DNA of 38,222 nt. It comes from UMGS1781 sp045650705. GTDB lineage: Bacteria; Bacillota; Clostridia; TANB77; CAG-508. This document shows, in pieces, positions 24,156 through 33,600 of the stretch (position 1 is the stretch's first letter; each line of letters begins with the position of its first letter). The notes under the pieces are model-generated. The model did not search any database. It was not told the origin of the DNA and worked only from the letters and a program-made list of their open reading frames with translations. The DNA lies in the NCBI GenBank assembly GCA_045650705.1, contig JAZRRK010000034.1:1-38222 (forward strand). The letters run 5' to 3'. Position numbers and translations under genes: made by a program.

Positions 24156-26237
24156 ATGTCAAACCAAATACTATATTACATAATGGGAATTGCAGGTGGA
24201 CTGTTTGCTTTATTAGTAGTAGCATATTTAGTAATTAAATCTAAAACTAACACAAGCGAATTAAAGAAAATCAAACAGTTAAGAGAAGGAACTAAACAAA
24301 ATAAATATTCAACAGAGGTTATATATCAAAAATTATATAACTTTTATACAACAATTCCAATTTTCAAACGTTACATTTTAAAAATAAGAAGAAAATTAGA
24401 AATTATACATATGTCTGATGAATACAAAACGAGAAGACAAGCTTCAAAAATTGTAACAAAAGCATTAGCAATAATAATACCATTAACTATAGCAATAATA
24501 ATTTTTACAAAAGATGACGCATTATTATTAATAATACTTCTATTATTTGAAATGTTTTTAATAGAAACATTGATGTCTGGAATGGTAGATAAATATGACA
24601 CTAAGCTTTTAAAACAACAAATAGATTTTTTTGCAGAAATAAGACATGCATATCATGAATACAACATGGTTGAAGAGGCTATATATGAAGTATCTCAAAA
24701 TGATGAACTTGAAGTATCAATACAAGGTCAAAGAATTTATGAAATTTTAATATCAGAAGATCCAGAAATGGAATTAGAAAAATATTATGATGTTGCACCA
24801 AATAGTTACCTAAAAGAGTTTGCTGGAGTATCTTACTTAACAAGAGAATTTGGAGATAGAACAGATAAGGATGGAGCATCACTATACTTAAAGAATTTAA
24901 ATAATATAACACAAGAAATGCAATTAGAAATATTAAAAAGAGATAAGCTAGATTATGTTTTTCAAAGCTTATCTGTAATTTCAATATTACCAGTTTTATT
25001 TATGTCACCAATAAAAAATTGGGCAATAAGCAGTTTTGGTTTTACAGCACAATTTTATGAAGGAAAATTAGGATTAATGATGCAAATTGCATTATTGGTT
25101 ATAACATTTATATGTTATTTTTTAACAAGAAAAATAAAAGACACAGGGAATATTAAAGTAGAATTTACAGACCCAAACAGAGCATGGCAAGTAAAACTAT
25201 ATAAAAATCCTATAATAAACAAAGTAATGAATTTAATTATACCAAAGAAAAATACAAAGGAAAGAAGAAAAGTAACTCAATTAATGAAAGAATCGGCAAC
25301 AAAACAGAAGATAGAAACTTTGTATATTAATAAAGTTGTAATAGCAATAGTAACAGCTCTATTGACAATAGCATTATTTTCTTTTGGTCATAAAGTAGCA
25401 AAAGACTATGTATACAATGAACCAACATCAAATTATGATTTATTAGGTTCAATGTCTGAAAAAGATGAAATTGAGGGAATGAAAGTAACAGAAGCCCAAA
25501 ATGAAGCTCTAAAAGAATTTAAAGGAAAATCAAATGTTACTAAAGAACAGATAGTAAGCTTTTTACCAACAACAGAATATTATAAAGATGCAGATGAGCA
25601 AGAATTAGAAAATGCAGCAGATAAAGTCTTAAGTAAATTATCAATAGTAAATGCTGAAAGCTTTAAATGGTTCGAATTATTAATAGCATTTTTATTTGGA
25701 GCTTTAGGATACTGTGCACCTACTTGGATATTAACATTCCAGAAAAAAATGAGAGCATTAGAAATGGAAAACGAAGTAATGGAATATCAAACAATAATAT
25801 TAATGCTAATGAAAATTGAAAGAGTAAATGTTGAGATGATATTAGAATGGTTAGAGCGATATTCAAATATTTTCAGAGAACCAATATCAAAATGTGTTAA
25901 CAACTATGAATCTGGAGCTTGGGAAGCATTAGAAGAATTAAAAGAAGAAATTGCTTTCCCACAACTAATAAGAATAATAGAAAGTTTACAAGCAGCAGTA
26001 GAAAAAATTCCTATTTCAGAAGCTTTTGATGAGCTAGATAATGAAAGAGAATATTACCAAGCAAAAAGAGAAGAATCAAATGAAAGATTAATAAAGAGAA
26101 AAGGAATGATAGGAAAATTGGTAGGATTTGCTCCAATGGTATGCTTATTTGTAGGATATTTAATTGGACCATTAGTAATAATTGGATTCTCATCAATGAC
26201 ATCTTCATTCTCATCTATACAGAATGTAGGAATGTAA
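24156..26237 (+). CDS. Fused TadB-TadC-like inner-membrane platform protein
   Basis: 693 residues with about seven membrane segments. The first (about 7-28) is followed by a pair near 105-150, one or two near 270-325, one near 392-411, one near 507-530 and the last near 660-682. Two type II secretion F-like cytoplasmic helical regions are present: residues about 150-265 (LLKQQIDFFAEIRHAYHEYNMVEEAI) and about 535-655 (MENEVMEYQTIILMLMKIERVNVEMILEWLERYS, EALEELKEEI, EREYYQAKREESNERLIKRKG). In classical Tad loci these domains are on separate TadB and TadC proteins. The start is ATG 24156 behind GAGGTGAGAG, 12 bases after the ATPase, as expected for a tightly coupled machine. Confidence 0.8.
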   Translation: MSNQILYYIMGIAGGLFALLVVAYLVIKSKTNTSELKKIKQLREGTKQNKYSTEVIYQKLYNFYTTIPIFKRYILKIRRKLEIIHMSDEYKTRRQASKIVTKALAIIIPLTIAIIIFTKDDALLLIILLLFEMFLIETLMSGMVDKYDTKLLKQQIDFFAEIRHAYHEYNMVEEAIYEVSQNDELEVSIQGQRIYEILISEDPEMELEKYYDVAPNSYLKEFAGVSYLTREFGDRTDKDGASLYLKNLNNITQEMQLEILKRDKLDYVFQSLSVISILPVLFMSPIKNWAISSFGFTAQFYEGKLGLMMQIALLVITFICYFLTRKIKDTGNIKVEFTDPNRAWQVKLYKNPIINKVMNLIIPKKNTKERRKVTQLMKESATKQKIETLYINKVVIAIVTALLTIALFSFGHKVAKDYVYNEPTSNYDLLGSMSEKDEIEGMKVTEAQNEALKEFKGKSNVTKEQIVSFLPTTEYYKDADEQELENAADKVLSKLSIVNAESFKWFELLIAFLFGALGYCAPTWILTFQKKMRALEMENEVMEYQTIILMLMKIERVNVEMILEWLERYSNIFREPISKCVNNYESGAWEALEELKEEIAFPQLIRIIESLQAAVEKIPISEAFDELDNEREYYQAKREESNERLIKRKGMIGKLVGFAPMVCLFVGYLIGPLVIIGFSSMTSSFSSIQNVGM

Positions 26238-26261
26238 AAGAAAAAGCAAAGGAGAAAAAAT

Positions 26262-26687
26262 ATGGAAAATGCGTCACAAGCATTAATAATAGCAGGAGGA
26301 ATACTTTTAGCAATATTAACATTAAGTTTACTTGTATATGCTTTTAGTAATGCATCTACAATATTTAATGCACAAGACAAGGAAAAGGAAACAGAGAGAT
26401 TAGCAGAGTGGAACGCAGAATGGGAAGCATATAATAAACAATTACTATATGGTACAGAAGTATTAACAGTTGTAAATAAAGCAGAACAGAATAATAGCGA
26501 ATACCCAGATGATATAATAGAAATTGATATTATAGGTAAAAATATACTTAATAACATAGTAGATGATATTACTACAATTAAAGATTATTTAAAAGAAGTA
26601 AATACAAATATATTTAAATGTACTGAAATGTCTTATAGTACTAATACAGGAAGAGTAAATAAGATAACATTTGAGTATGTAAAATAA
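26262..26687 (+). CDS. Pilin-like protein 1 (MENAS type)
   Basis: 141 residues. MENASQAL is followed directly by a membrane helix (about 8-30, IIAGGILLAILTLSLLVYAF), then a polar globular domain. There is no basic prepilin leader. The segment WNAEWEAYNKQLLYGTEVLTVVNKAEQNN and the end CTEMSYSTNTGRVNKITFEYVK recur in altered form in the next three proteins, so these are paralogues. The gene starts 24 bases after the platform protein, behind AAAGGAG. It is likely a major or minor subunit of the Tad-like filament. Confidence 0.72.
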   Translation: MENASQALIIAGGILLAILTLSLLVYAFSNASTIFNAQDKEKETERLAEWNAEWEAYNKQLLYGTEVLTVVNKAEQNNSEYPDDIIEIDIIGKNILNNIVDDITTIKDYLKEVNTNIFKCTEMSYSTNTGRVNKITFEYVK

Positions 26688-26700
26688 AGGATTTGATAAT

Positions 26701-27102
26701 ATGGAAAATGCATCAAAAGCATTGTTAATGGCAGGAGGAGTACTAATTGCAATTCTAGTAATAACTATGTTTGTAGCTTTAAAATCAAGTTTTGATAATA
26801 CTGCGCAAAGCTATGTAGATAGATTAGATGCACAAGAATTGCAAAAATATAATAGTAATTTTGAAGCATATGAAGGTAGAAACGATATAACTGCACAGGA
26901 AATTGTAACTTTAATAAACTTTGCAAAACAAAAGGAGCAGGGTACAATCATATGGGTTGGAACAGAGAATATTACAGATAAAAATATAGATGAACAAAAT
27001 ACTTTTTTGTATGATAACTTAAATACTAAATTTTCATATGACAGCATTGAATATAACGAAGGAAAAGTTACAAAAGTAGTATTTGAAGAAAATATGCCAT
27101 AA
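26701..27102 (+). CDS. Pilin-like protein 2 (MENAS type)
   Basis: 133 residues. MENASKALLMAGGVLIAILVITMFVAL is an N-terminal helix with no leader. YNSNFEAYEGRNDITAQEIVTLINFAKQ is the clearest form of the paralogue motif (FxAYEG, then a helix ending in LIN). The C-terminus DSIEYNEGKVTKVVFEE parallels proteins 1 and 3. It lies 13 bases after protein 1 and is probably cotranscribed. Confidence 0.72.
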   Translation: MENASKALLMAGGVLIAILVITMFVALKSSFDNTAQSYVDRLDAQELQKYNSNFEAYEGRNDITAQEIVTLINFAKQKEQGTIIWVGTENITDKNIDEQNTFLYDNLNTKFSYDSIEYNEGKVTKVVFEENMP

Positions 27103-27106
27103 AATG

Positions 27107-27135
27107 TTGAAAAATTGAAATAAAAACATTATAAT
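27107..27135 (+). promoter_or_regulatory. Internal promoter before pilin-like protein 3
   Basis: TTGAAA (27107-27112), 17-base spacer, perfect TATAAT (27130-27135). The start site would be about 27142, giving a very short leader with the AGGAGG ribosome binding site at its 5' end. It would allow the downstream subunits to be expressed separately from the machine genes. Confidence 0.6.
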
Positions 27136-27151
27136 AAAAGCAGGAGGAAAA

Positions 27152-27583
27152 ATGAAAAAAACTATATTATTATTTTCCATTCCAATAGGAATTATAATAT
27201 TTTCAGTATGTGGATTATTAATAACAAAAAATACTACTAATAGATTAATAAACCAAGAAAATGAATACTATGAGTATTATTTACAAAAAGAAATATATGG
27301 AACAGATCTTATATCAATAATAAATAAAGTAATTAACGAAAATGAACAAAACAGCATACCAAAAAATGAAAAAGGTCACTACATAGAAAACGAAGAGAAT
27401 AGTATAAAAGTAGAAGTAAAAATGCTAATAACAAATAAGACTTACCCAATGGAAGAAATATATAATAATGATATAACAAAATTTGTAGAAAATTTTAATT
27501 TTATTAAATTCAAATGTACAAGTATTGAGTATCATAAAAACACAGGAAAAATAAGTAAAATAACATTTGAAGAATTAGAATAA
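27152..27583 (+). CDS. Pilin-like protein 3 (exchanged N-terminus)
   Basis: 143 residues. MKKTILLFSIPIGIIIFSVCGLLITKN is a signal-anchor-like helix, unlike the MENAS opening of its neighbours. The rest is clearly paralogous to protein 1: YYEYYLQKEIYGTDLISIINKVINENEQN against the YNKQLLYGTEVLTVVNKAEQNN of protein 1, and FKCTSIEYHKNTGKISKITFEELE against FKCTEMSYSTNTGRVNKITFEYVK. It therefore shares the globular domain but has a different membrane segment. It is preceded by its own good promoter. Confidence 0.7.
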   Translation: MKKTILLFSIPIGIIIFSVCGLLITKNTTNRLINQENEYYEYYLQKEIYGTDLISIINKVINENEQNSIPKNEKGHYIENEENSIKVEVKMLITNKTYPMEEIYNNDITKFVENFNFIKFKCTSIEYHKNTGKISKITFEELE

Positions 27584-27656
27584 CAAAAGATTTTAACTTT
27601 TAGAACTTTAAGTTCTATCAACAATAAATAAAAGCATAAAATGGAGGTGAAAGAAT

Positions 27657-28028
27657 ATGGAGAATGCTTCAAAAGCTTTAATTATAGCAGGTGCTATATT
27701 AATATCTATATTATTAATTAGTGCAGGAGTAGCAATATTTCAATCTATAAAACCTATGCAAGATGCAGCAACTTCAACAGGGGATACTTATGCAATACAA
27801 ACATTTAATTCAAATTTTTCAGCATATGAAGGAGAAAATTTTCCAGCATCTACTGTACGTGATATGATTTCAAAAGTAAATGCAAGTAATGCATCAAGTG
27901 AGCATGATATTACTATTGTATATAACCCAGAAGATTTAACAGTAACAGCAAATGGAAGATATGATATGGCATTTACATATACTGGGGGATATATTAGTAC
28001 AATTACTGTTTCTAAACATACAACATAA
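27657..28028 (+). CDS. Pilin-like protein 4 (MENAS type)
   Basis: 123 residues. MENASKALIIAGAILISILLISAGVAIF forms the helix, then FNSNFSAYEGENFPASTVRDMISKVNASN is the paralogue motif and FTYTGGYISTITVSKHTT the end. It is the smallest and most Ser/Thr/Ala-rich of the set, so it is a candidate for the major repeating subunit. The ribosome binding site GGAGGTGA is the strongest of the cluster, consistent with high expression. A terminator-like hairpin follows. Confidence 0.72.
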   Translation: MENASKALIIAGAILISILLISAGVAIFQSIKPMQDAATSTGDTYAIQTFNSNFSAYEGENFPASTVRDMISKVNASNASSEHDITIVYNPEDLTVTANGRYDMAFTYTGGYISTITVSKHTT

Positions 28029-28249
28029 ACATAGAAATAATTATAGGATAAGCAAAATAGCTTATCCTGAACATAAAGCATATATGAAATACTATATGTT
28101 TTATGCTCAGGATTGAGTAAAATGTAGGGGCGAGCATCGCTCGTCCACACTTCGAAGAAATAACCAAAGAAGAAAGTGAAAAATGAATAGTGAAGAGTGA
28201 ATAGTGAATAATACAAAGCTCTTCGAGCTTTGAAGGAGGAAAAGAGAAT
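28029..28249. other. Intergenic region with two hairpins and a palindromic repeat
   Basis: GGATAAGC (28046-28053) pairs with GCTTATCC (28060-28067). A second 21-bp arm (28066-28086) pairs with 28091-28111 with three mismatches. Then come a GTAGGGGCG palindrome (28124-28146) and an AT-rich stretch with GTGAATAGTGAA-type short repetitions (28169-28212). The hairpins could stop or stabilise the pilin 4 mRNA. A palindrome AAAGCTCTTCGAGCTTT ends just before the ribosome binding site of the next gene. Confidence 0.65.
28124..28146. repeat. GTAGGGGCG palindromic repeat
   Basis: Begins GTAGGGGCG and folds as GGGCGAGC-atc-GCTCGTCC. Compared with the copies at 2020 and 4031, both arms changed together (GTGC/GCAC to GAGC/GCTC), so pairing is kept. 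Confidence 0.75.
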
Positions 28250-28696
28250 ATGGAGAATGCATCAGACGCACTAAAAATGGCATTTGCAATTTTTGTATTT
28301 ATAGTAGCTCTATCAATAGTATTTTCCTTATTTTCAAGTATAAAAGAAACAGCAGATACAGTATTATATTATTCAGATAAAACAAACTATTATGATTGGG
28401 AAACAGGTTCTCAAAAAAATGGAAGAATTGTAGGAGTAGATACAATAATAGCCACATTAAAGAGTGGAGAAGGAATTAGAGTTAAAATAGAAAATGATTT
28501 AATTGAAAGTTCTGAAATTGAAGATACGATAAAATATTTAATAGAGAATGATTCTGATACAACATATTATACTGAAAATATAATTGAAATAAACACAAGC
28601 GGGGAATATATTACAGCAGAGGATGGAACTCAAGTTGTAGTTCAACCAGCTATAAGGCAAATATATGTATTATATAATGAATACAAGGAGGAATAA
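28250..28696 (+). CDS. Pilin-like protein 5 (MENAS type, divergent)
   Basis: 148 residues. MENASDALKMAFAIFVFIVALSIVFSLFSSI is the helix. The globular domain (ETADTVLYYSDKTNYYDWETGSQKNGRIVGVDTIIATLKSGEG) differs from proteins 1-4 and is acidic, ending IRQIYVLYNEYKEE. It is separated from protein 4 by a hairpin-rich gap but lies only 2 bases before protein 6, so a second translational group may begin here. The ribosome binding site is GAAGGAGG. Confidence 0.7.
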   Translation: MENASDALKMAFAIFVFIVALSIVFSLFSSIKETADTVLYYSDKTNYYDWETGSQKNGRIVGVDTIIATLKSGEGIRVKIENDLIESSEIEDTIKYLIENDSDTTYYTENIIEINTSGEYITAEDGTQVVVQPAIRQIYVLYNEYKEE

Positions 28697-28698
28697 AT

Positions 28699-29214
28699 AT
28701 GTCAGATACATTTATAACAATAATAGTAGTAATGGTGGTAGCAGTAGTAATGTTTGTATTTCCACTAATGGCTACAGCAAATCAAAATGATGCGATAACT
28801 CAAACTTCTGTACAAGCAATGGTATCAGAATTTGTAAATACAGTTGCAAAAGAAGGAAAAGTCACACAAAGTAATTATAATGAATTTATACAAAAATTAC
28901 ACGCAACAGGAAATTCATATAGTGTAGAATTAGAAGCACAAATACTAGATGACAACCCAGGTAAAAAAGGAGAAAATATAGATGTAATAGGAGAAAATAT
29001 ATACTATTCAGTATATACAAATACAATAGAGAGTGCTATAAATAATGAGAACGACTATAAATTAAAACAAGGAGATTACTTTATTGCAAAAGTAACTAAT
29101 ACAAATGTAACAATGGGTACACAAGTTAAAAACTTTTTATATAGTATAATAGGAAAAGACACTATAGCAATCGAAGCTAGTGCAAATGCTTTAGTTACAA
29201 CAACTGTAAAATAA
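28699..29214 (+). CDS. Pilin-like protein 6 (MSDT type)
   Basis: 171 residues. MSDTFITIIVVMVVAVVMFVFPLMA is a membrane helix starting at residue 5, then NQNDAITQTSVQAMVSEFVNTVAKEGKVTQSNYNEFIQKLHATGNSYSVELEAQILDDNPG. The whole protein aligns with the first 180 residues of protein 7. The T.SNYNEFIQKL.ATGN.Y segment looks like the vWA- or tubulin-like pseudopilin regions seen next to Firmicute pilus genes, but I recognise no named family. It starts 2 bases after protein 5, implying coupled translation. Confidence 0.72.
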   Translation: MSDTFITIIVVMVVAVVMFVFPLMATANQNDAITQTSVQAMVSEFVNTVAKEGKVTQSNYNEFIQKLHATGNSYSVELEAQILDDNPGKKGENIDVIGENIYYSVYTNTIESAINNENDYKLKQGDYFIAKVTNTNVTMGTQVKNFLYSIIGKDTIAIEASANALVTTTVK

Positions 29215-29224
29215 AATTACTATA

Positions 29225-29247
29225 GGGCAGAAACTTATCATCTGCCC
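29225..29247 (+). terminator. Weak hairpin after pilin-like protein 6
   Basis: GGGCAG (29225-29230) pairs with CTGCCC (29242-29247), followed by AATTATTATAT. The T-tract is poor, so it may reduce rather than end transcription. Confidence 0.4.
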
Positions 29248-29288
29248 AATTATTATATAAAGTAAAAAATAGAGGAGGTATAAACAAT

Positions 29289-30674
29289 ATGTCAGATACA
29301 CTAATGACAATAATAGGTATATTTTTAGCAGTTATATTAATGTTTATATTTCCTATAATGGAAATGACAGGAAAAAACGACGAAATATCACAAACAATAG
29401 TACAAGTAGCTGTTTCAGACTTTGTAAACAAAGTATCAACACAAGGAAAAATTACACAATTTGATTATAATGAACTAGTACATAAGCTATATGCAACAGG
29501 AAACTCATATGACATACAAATAGAAGCAAAAATATTAGACGATAACCCAAGAAGAGATGTAACAACAGCAAATAGTGAAGAATTAGGAGAATATAAATAT
29601 TATTCAGTATACACAAATGCGATTTTAGAAAAAGTATTAGGCGAAGAAAATGGAGAATATGTTCTAAAAAAAGATGATTATATAGTAGTAACAGCCAAAA
29701 ACACAAATATAACAATAGCAACACAATTTAAAAACATGTTTTACAAATTAATAGGAAAAGAAACATATACAATAGGAACATCATCATCTTCAGTAGTAGT
29801 AAATGGGGGAGATAATGAAAAAGGTCCAGTAGTAGAAATAAGTTCCCCAGTTCCAGACCCAGACCCAGATCCTGATATTAAATTAAATAACTTAGAATGG
29901 AAAACAGATTATAAACCTGCTGTAATTAGTAGTGAGGATCCAATTCCTCAATGGTATGGAGTATGTAATATAGACATTAAAGAAGACAATAGTGTTTGTA
30001 TAACTGGATCAGGAGGTAACCGTACTACTGAACTTGATGAAGGTATTGAATGGACAATCTTCGGCGGTGCGGGTAGAGGCTTGATATGGCTTGAGAGTGA
30101 ACTTAACATAAAGCAAATTTCTTTTAAGTATAATTTAGAGTTTGGAGATTCATTTACTGCTGCTGGAATAATGTTAAACGTAAAAGAAAATGGAAATCAT
30201 ATAAAACCTGTGTTACTAGCTTTTTGCAATACGAGTGGGCATGGAGGGGAAATGAGGTATTCCTATAATTATTACTGCTATAGCTGTAATAATACTTGGT
30301 CATTATTCAATCCTATGTTTATTGATATTTCAGGGAATTTTATTATATATAAAGATGTCTCAATTAAATTAGGTGGATATTATAATATGATTTCCTATGC
30401 AGATAAAAATAGTTGTGACTATCATTATGGGAGTTGGAAAGATGACAACAGCAAAGTAGTAGCAAAAAAGAGTCTGGAAAAGGAAGGTGAAATAGTTATC
30501 AACTATTTAGAGGATGGATATGAAATAATTATAAATAATAATGAACATATAAGTATAACAGGATTAGAAAATCCTAATATAAAATCATTAGGCTTTTTCT
30601 CAGATCATTATGCACATAACTGTACGGAGATAGGAGAATTTAATATAACAGATATAGAGATAAAAACAGAATAA
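29289..30674 (+). CDS. Pilin-like protein 7: MSDT pilin head with C-terminal display domain
   Basis: 461 residues in three parts. Residues 1-180 are a paralogue of protein 6 (MSDTLMTIIGIFLAVILMFIFP, then FDYNELVHKLYATGNSYDIQIEAKILDDNP). Residues 187-196 are a Pro-Asp linker (PVPDPDPDPD). Residues 200-461 form a domain that recurs at the C-terminus of protein 8, with ISFKYNLEFGDSFTAAGIML (about 278-297) and LGFFSDHYAHNC (about 433-444). The domain is rich in aromatic residues, Gly and Asn and predicted beta. It would be presented outside the cell on the pilus, as an adhesin or carbohydrate-binding module, but I cannot name its family. The ribosome binding site is GAGGAGG. Confidence 0.75.
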   Translation: MSDTLMTIIGIFLAVILMFIFPIMEMTGKNDEISQTIVQVAVSDFVNKVSTQGKITQFDYNELVHKLYATGNSYDIQIEAKILDDNPRRDVTTANSEELGEYKYYSVYTNAILEKVLGEENGEYVLKKDDYIVVTAKNTNITIATQFKNMFYKLIGKETYTIGTSSSSVVVNGGDNEKGPVVEISSPVPDPDPDPDIKLNNLEWKTDYKPAVISSEDPIPQWYGVCNIDIKEDNSVCITGSGGNRTTELDEGIEWTIFGGAGRGLIWLESELNIKQISFKYNLEFGDSFTAAGIMLNVKENGNHIKPVLLAFCNTSGHGGEMRYSYNYYCYSCNNTWSLFNPMFIDISGNFIIYKDVSIKLGGYYNMISYADKNSCDYHYGSWKDDNSKVVAKKSLEKEGEIVINYLEDGYEIIINNNEHISITGLENPNIKSLGFFSDHYAHNCTEIGEFNITDIEIKTE

Positions 30675-30693
30675 AAATAATACAGGAGGGAGT

Positions 30694-33600
30694 ATGAAAC
30701 TACAAAATTTAGCGATAATTTTTATAGTAATATTTATACCATTATTACTGGTGCTATCGTATTACTTAGACCAACAAAGAGATACATTAGCCTTGCAAGC
30801 AGAATATGATTTAAAACTTTCAGAAGCAACAAAAGAAGGAATAAAAGCTTTTGAAATAAATACAGTAGATTGGTCTAGTACAAAGCAAGACTATGCAAGA
30901 AATAATGCAAAAGCTACTATAAATACATTTATTACAAGTTTAGCAAATAATTTAAATATTTCAGGAACAGCAAGAGAATATATGTTAGATTATATACCAG
31001 CAGTAGCATTAACAATGTATGATGGATACTATGTATATGCTCCAGCATATACTCCTGTTACAATAAAAAATGAAAACGGAGTGCAACTATTTTTGAATGG
31101 TAATAAAATAACAACTGATTCTGAAGGTACAATTATATATGAGCCAGAAAGTGGAAATGTAGAAGGAACAATAGGTGGTATAGAGTATACTACTAAAGTA
31201 AATGATGCAAAAAAAGAATATAAACACACATTAAATAATAAAACAGCATATACAGAAGAATATATTAAAGGATCTAATACTTATATTGTAAACTATACAT
31301 TAGATAATAAAATATCTGTTTATAAAATAGATAGCACAGAAAAAACAGAACAAAAAATAGAACAAAAAACAGGGTATTTAGTATACTTTGATGAAAAGAC
31401 AAGTTTACCAAAAATAGAAATAAATGGAGAAACTGTATCGGCTATCAATAAAGTATCAGATACTAAGTATTCTAAAAGTAATACTGAAACCACAAATATA
31501 GAGCCAGAAACTTTAACGGAGCAAATACTTTATAAAGATTCGGAGGCAGGAGCCCCACAATTACGTACTTTTAGCTATGTATATACTACTACAAGTGAAA
31601 AGTTATATTATGATGGAAGTAATTTCTTTAAGTTAAAGGATAATGTAAAAGAAAATATAAGCGACTCGGATTCAATAAAAGTAGGTGACGATGGGTGCTA
31701 CTATAAATCACTATCACTATTAATAGGAGGAGAAAAAACAACAGAGTTTAAAAAAATATATCAAGTTCTAAATGGAAGAGATAAAGGAAAATGGTATATA
31801 GATTTAAAAGACACAGTTAATGAATTAGATACAGAAATAGAGAATGAGAATCTAAGTGCACTTGGAATAAATGGAATAGCTACATATGAGGATTGTAGTG
31901 CTATAAACTACTATGTAGAAGCATATGCATTTACAAATTGGGTAAAAGGAGAGTTAGGAACAGGAGATTTAAAACAAAAAAAACTCGAATATGAATTAAG
32001 TAATGTAACTAACAAGTTTGAGCCAAAATATAAAGAAGTAAGTTGTGCAAATATATTTAATATTTCAGAAGCAAATAATCCAGAAGATGAAACATCTATG
32101 TTTGTTGAACACAAAAAAGAAGTTATGAAAGATTCCATAAATACAAATTTAAATTCTGCAATATCTAGCTACAACAGAAATGGAAACTACGATTTTAAGT
32201 TACCAATATTAACTGATGGAGATTGGGAGCAGATATTTAGTAATATATCTTTAATAACATTCTTCCAAGGAGTGCCAATAGGATTAAAATATTATAACAA
32301 TTATGCAATAGCTACAAGTACAACAAATAGAGAATATGTAGCTCCAAACGAAATATTCTTTACAGGGGAAAGTGACGATAAATATCATCAAGTATATTGT
32401 GATAATTGTTTAAATGAATGGTATACAGGATATAGGAGTACAGAATACACATTAAGGGAATATACATATAAAGAAAAAGCAGAAGATGGAACAGAGACTA
32501 CAGAAACAAAATACTATTATCAGCACGATAATAACACAAATAGTAGTGCAGAAATAGGATGTTACTACTGCATAATAAATAAAGCAAATTATAAACAAAT
32601 TAGTAGTGAAAAAGCTGACTATGAAACAATAGCATATAGACAAACAAAATCATATAACGAAGCATTAGCTAGAGAAAGATATTATCAAAATGAAAAAGTA
32701 ACAGCAAATGTAGGAATAAACCTAATATACGATGCTAATCTAAAAGTAAATGTAAACGAAGGTGGATTTATAACTAATGTAAAAGATGTTGATCCAAAAG
32801 AAATACTAATAGAACCAAATCAACAAGTAAAAATAACAGATCAAGAACCAGTAGTTACAACTAATAATGGTATAAGATATGTCTTGGAAGGATGGGCTTT
32901 GACTCCAGATGCAAAGAATGCAGAATATACCAAAAACTATTTAATATATAATGTAGATTTATTAGACAGTGATGGAGATGGAGATGTTACTTTATATGCA
33001 GTATGGAGTATGGAATTAAATTCACTAGAGTGGAATGAGGATTTTCTGTGGTCGTTAGGAGAAGATAATGATGCGCCGTATCCAGCAGGAGATGGAAATA
33101 TTTCAGTAATACGTTTTAATGAAAATAATGTAGAAATGTATGGAAATGGAGAATATCCTGGAAAAGGTGCAGCTTGGTTAAAGTGGGAATATCTTAATAT
33201 GGATATTGTAGAAATGTCATTTAAATATGATATAGATTTTGGGGATAGTTTTAATGCTGCAGGTGTTATATTTGACTTAGATGAATCAGATCCATCAAAA
33301 TTAACAGGATATATGTTAAGTTTCAATTATTCAGGAAGTTATGGTGCTCTGAGTGGGGAGGCAATTAAGTTTAGGGAGGCTGCTAAGGACGGCTACAATG
33401 CAGTTTTGTGGAAATTTACTTATAATAAAGGAAAAAATAATGATAATATGGAAGAATTAACTCCTATAAAAAAATTTTCAAGTATACCACAAAGTGGAGA
33501 AATTAGTATAAGTATTTCTAATGATAGTTATGAAATTAATGTAAACAATGGAGCAATAAAAGAAACAATTGATAGTCAAGCAGCAAATAATTCATCAATA

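Noticed and set aside
26054..26557. 167-codon minus-strand open frame across the platform and first pilin genes
   Set aside because: It crosses two well supported genes and an intergenic gap, with no start signal or recognisable protein.
28160..28215. GTGAATAGTGAA repetitions as a CRISPR array
   Set aside because: Units are about 10-12 bases, imperfect and without unique spacers; no cas gene is present.
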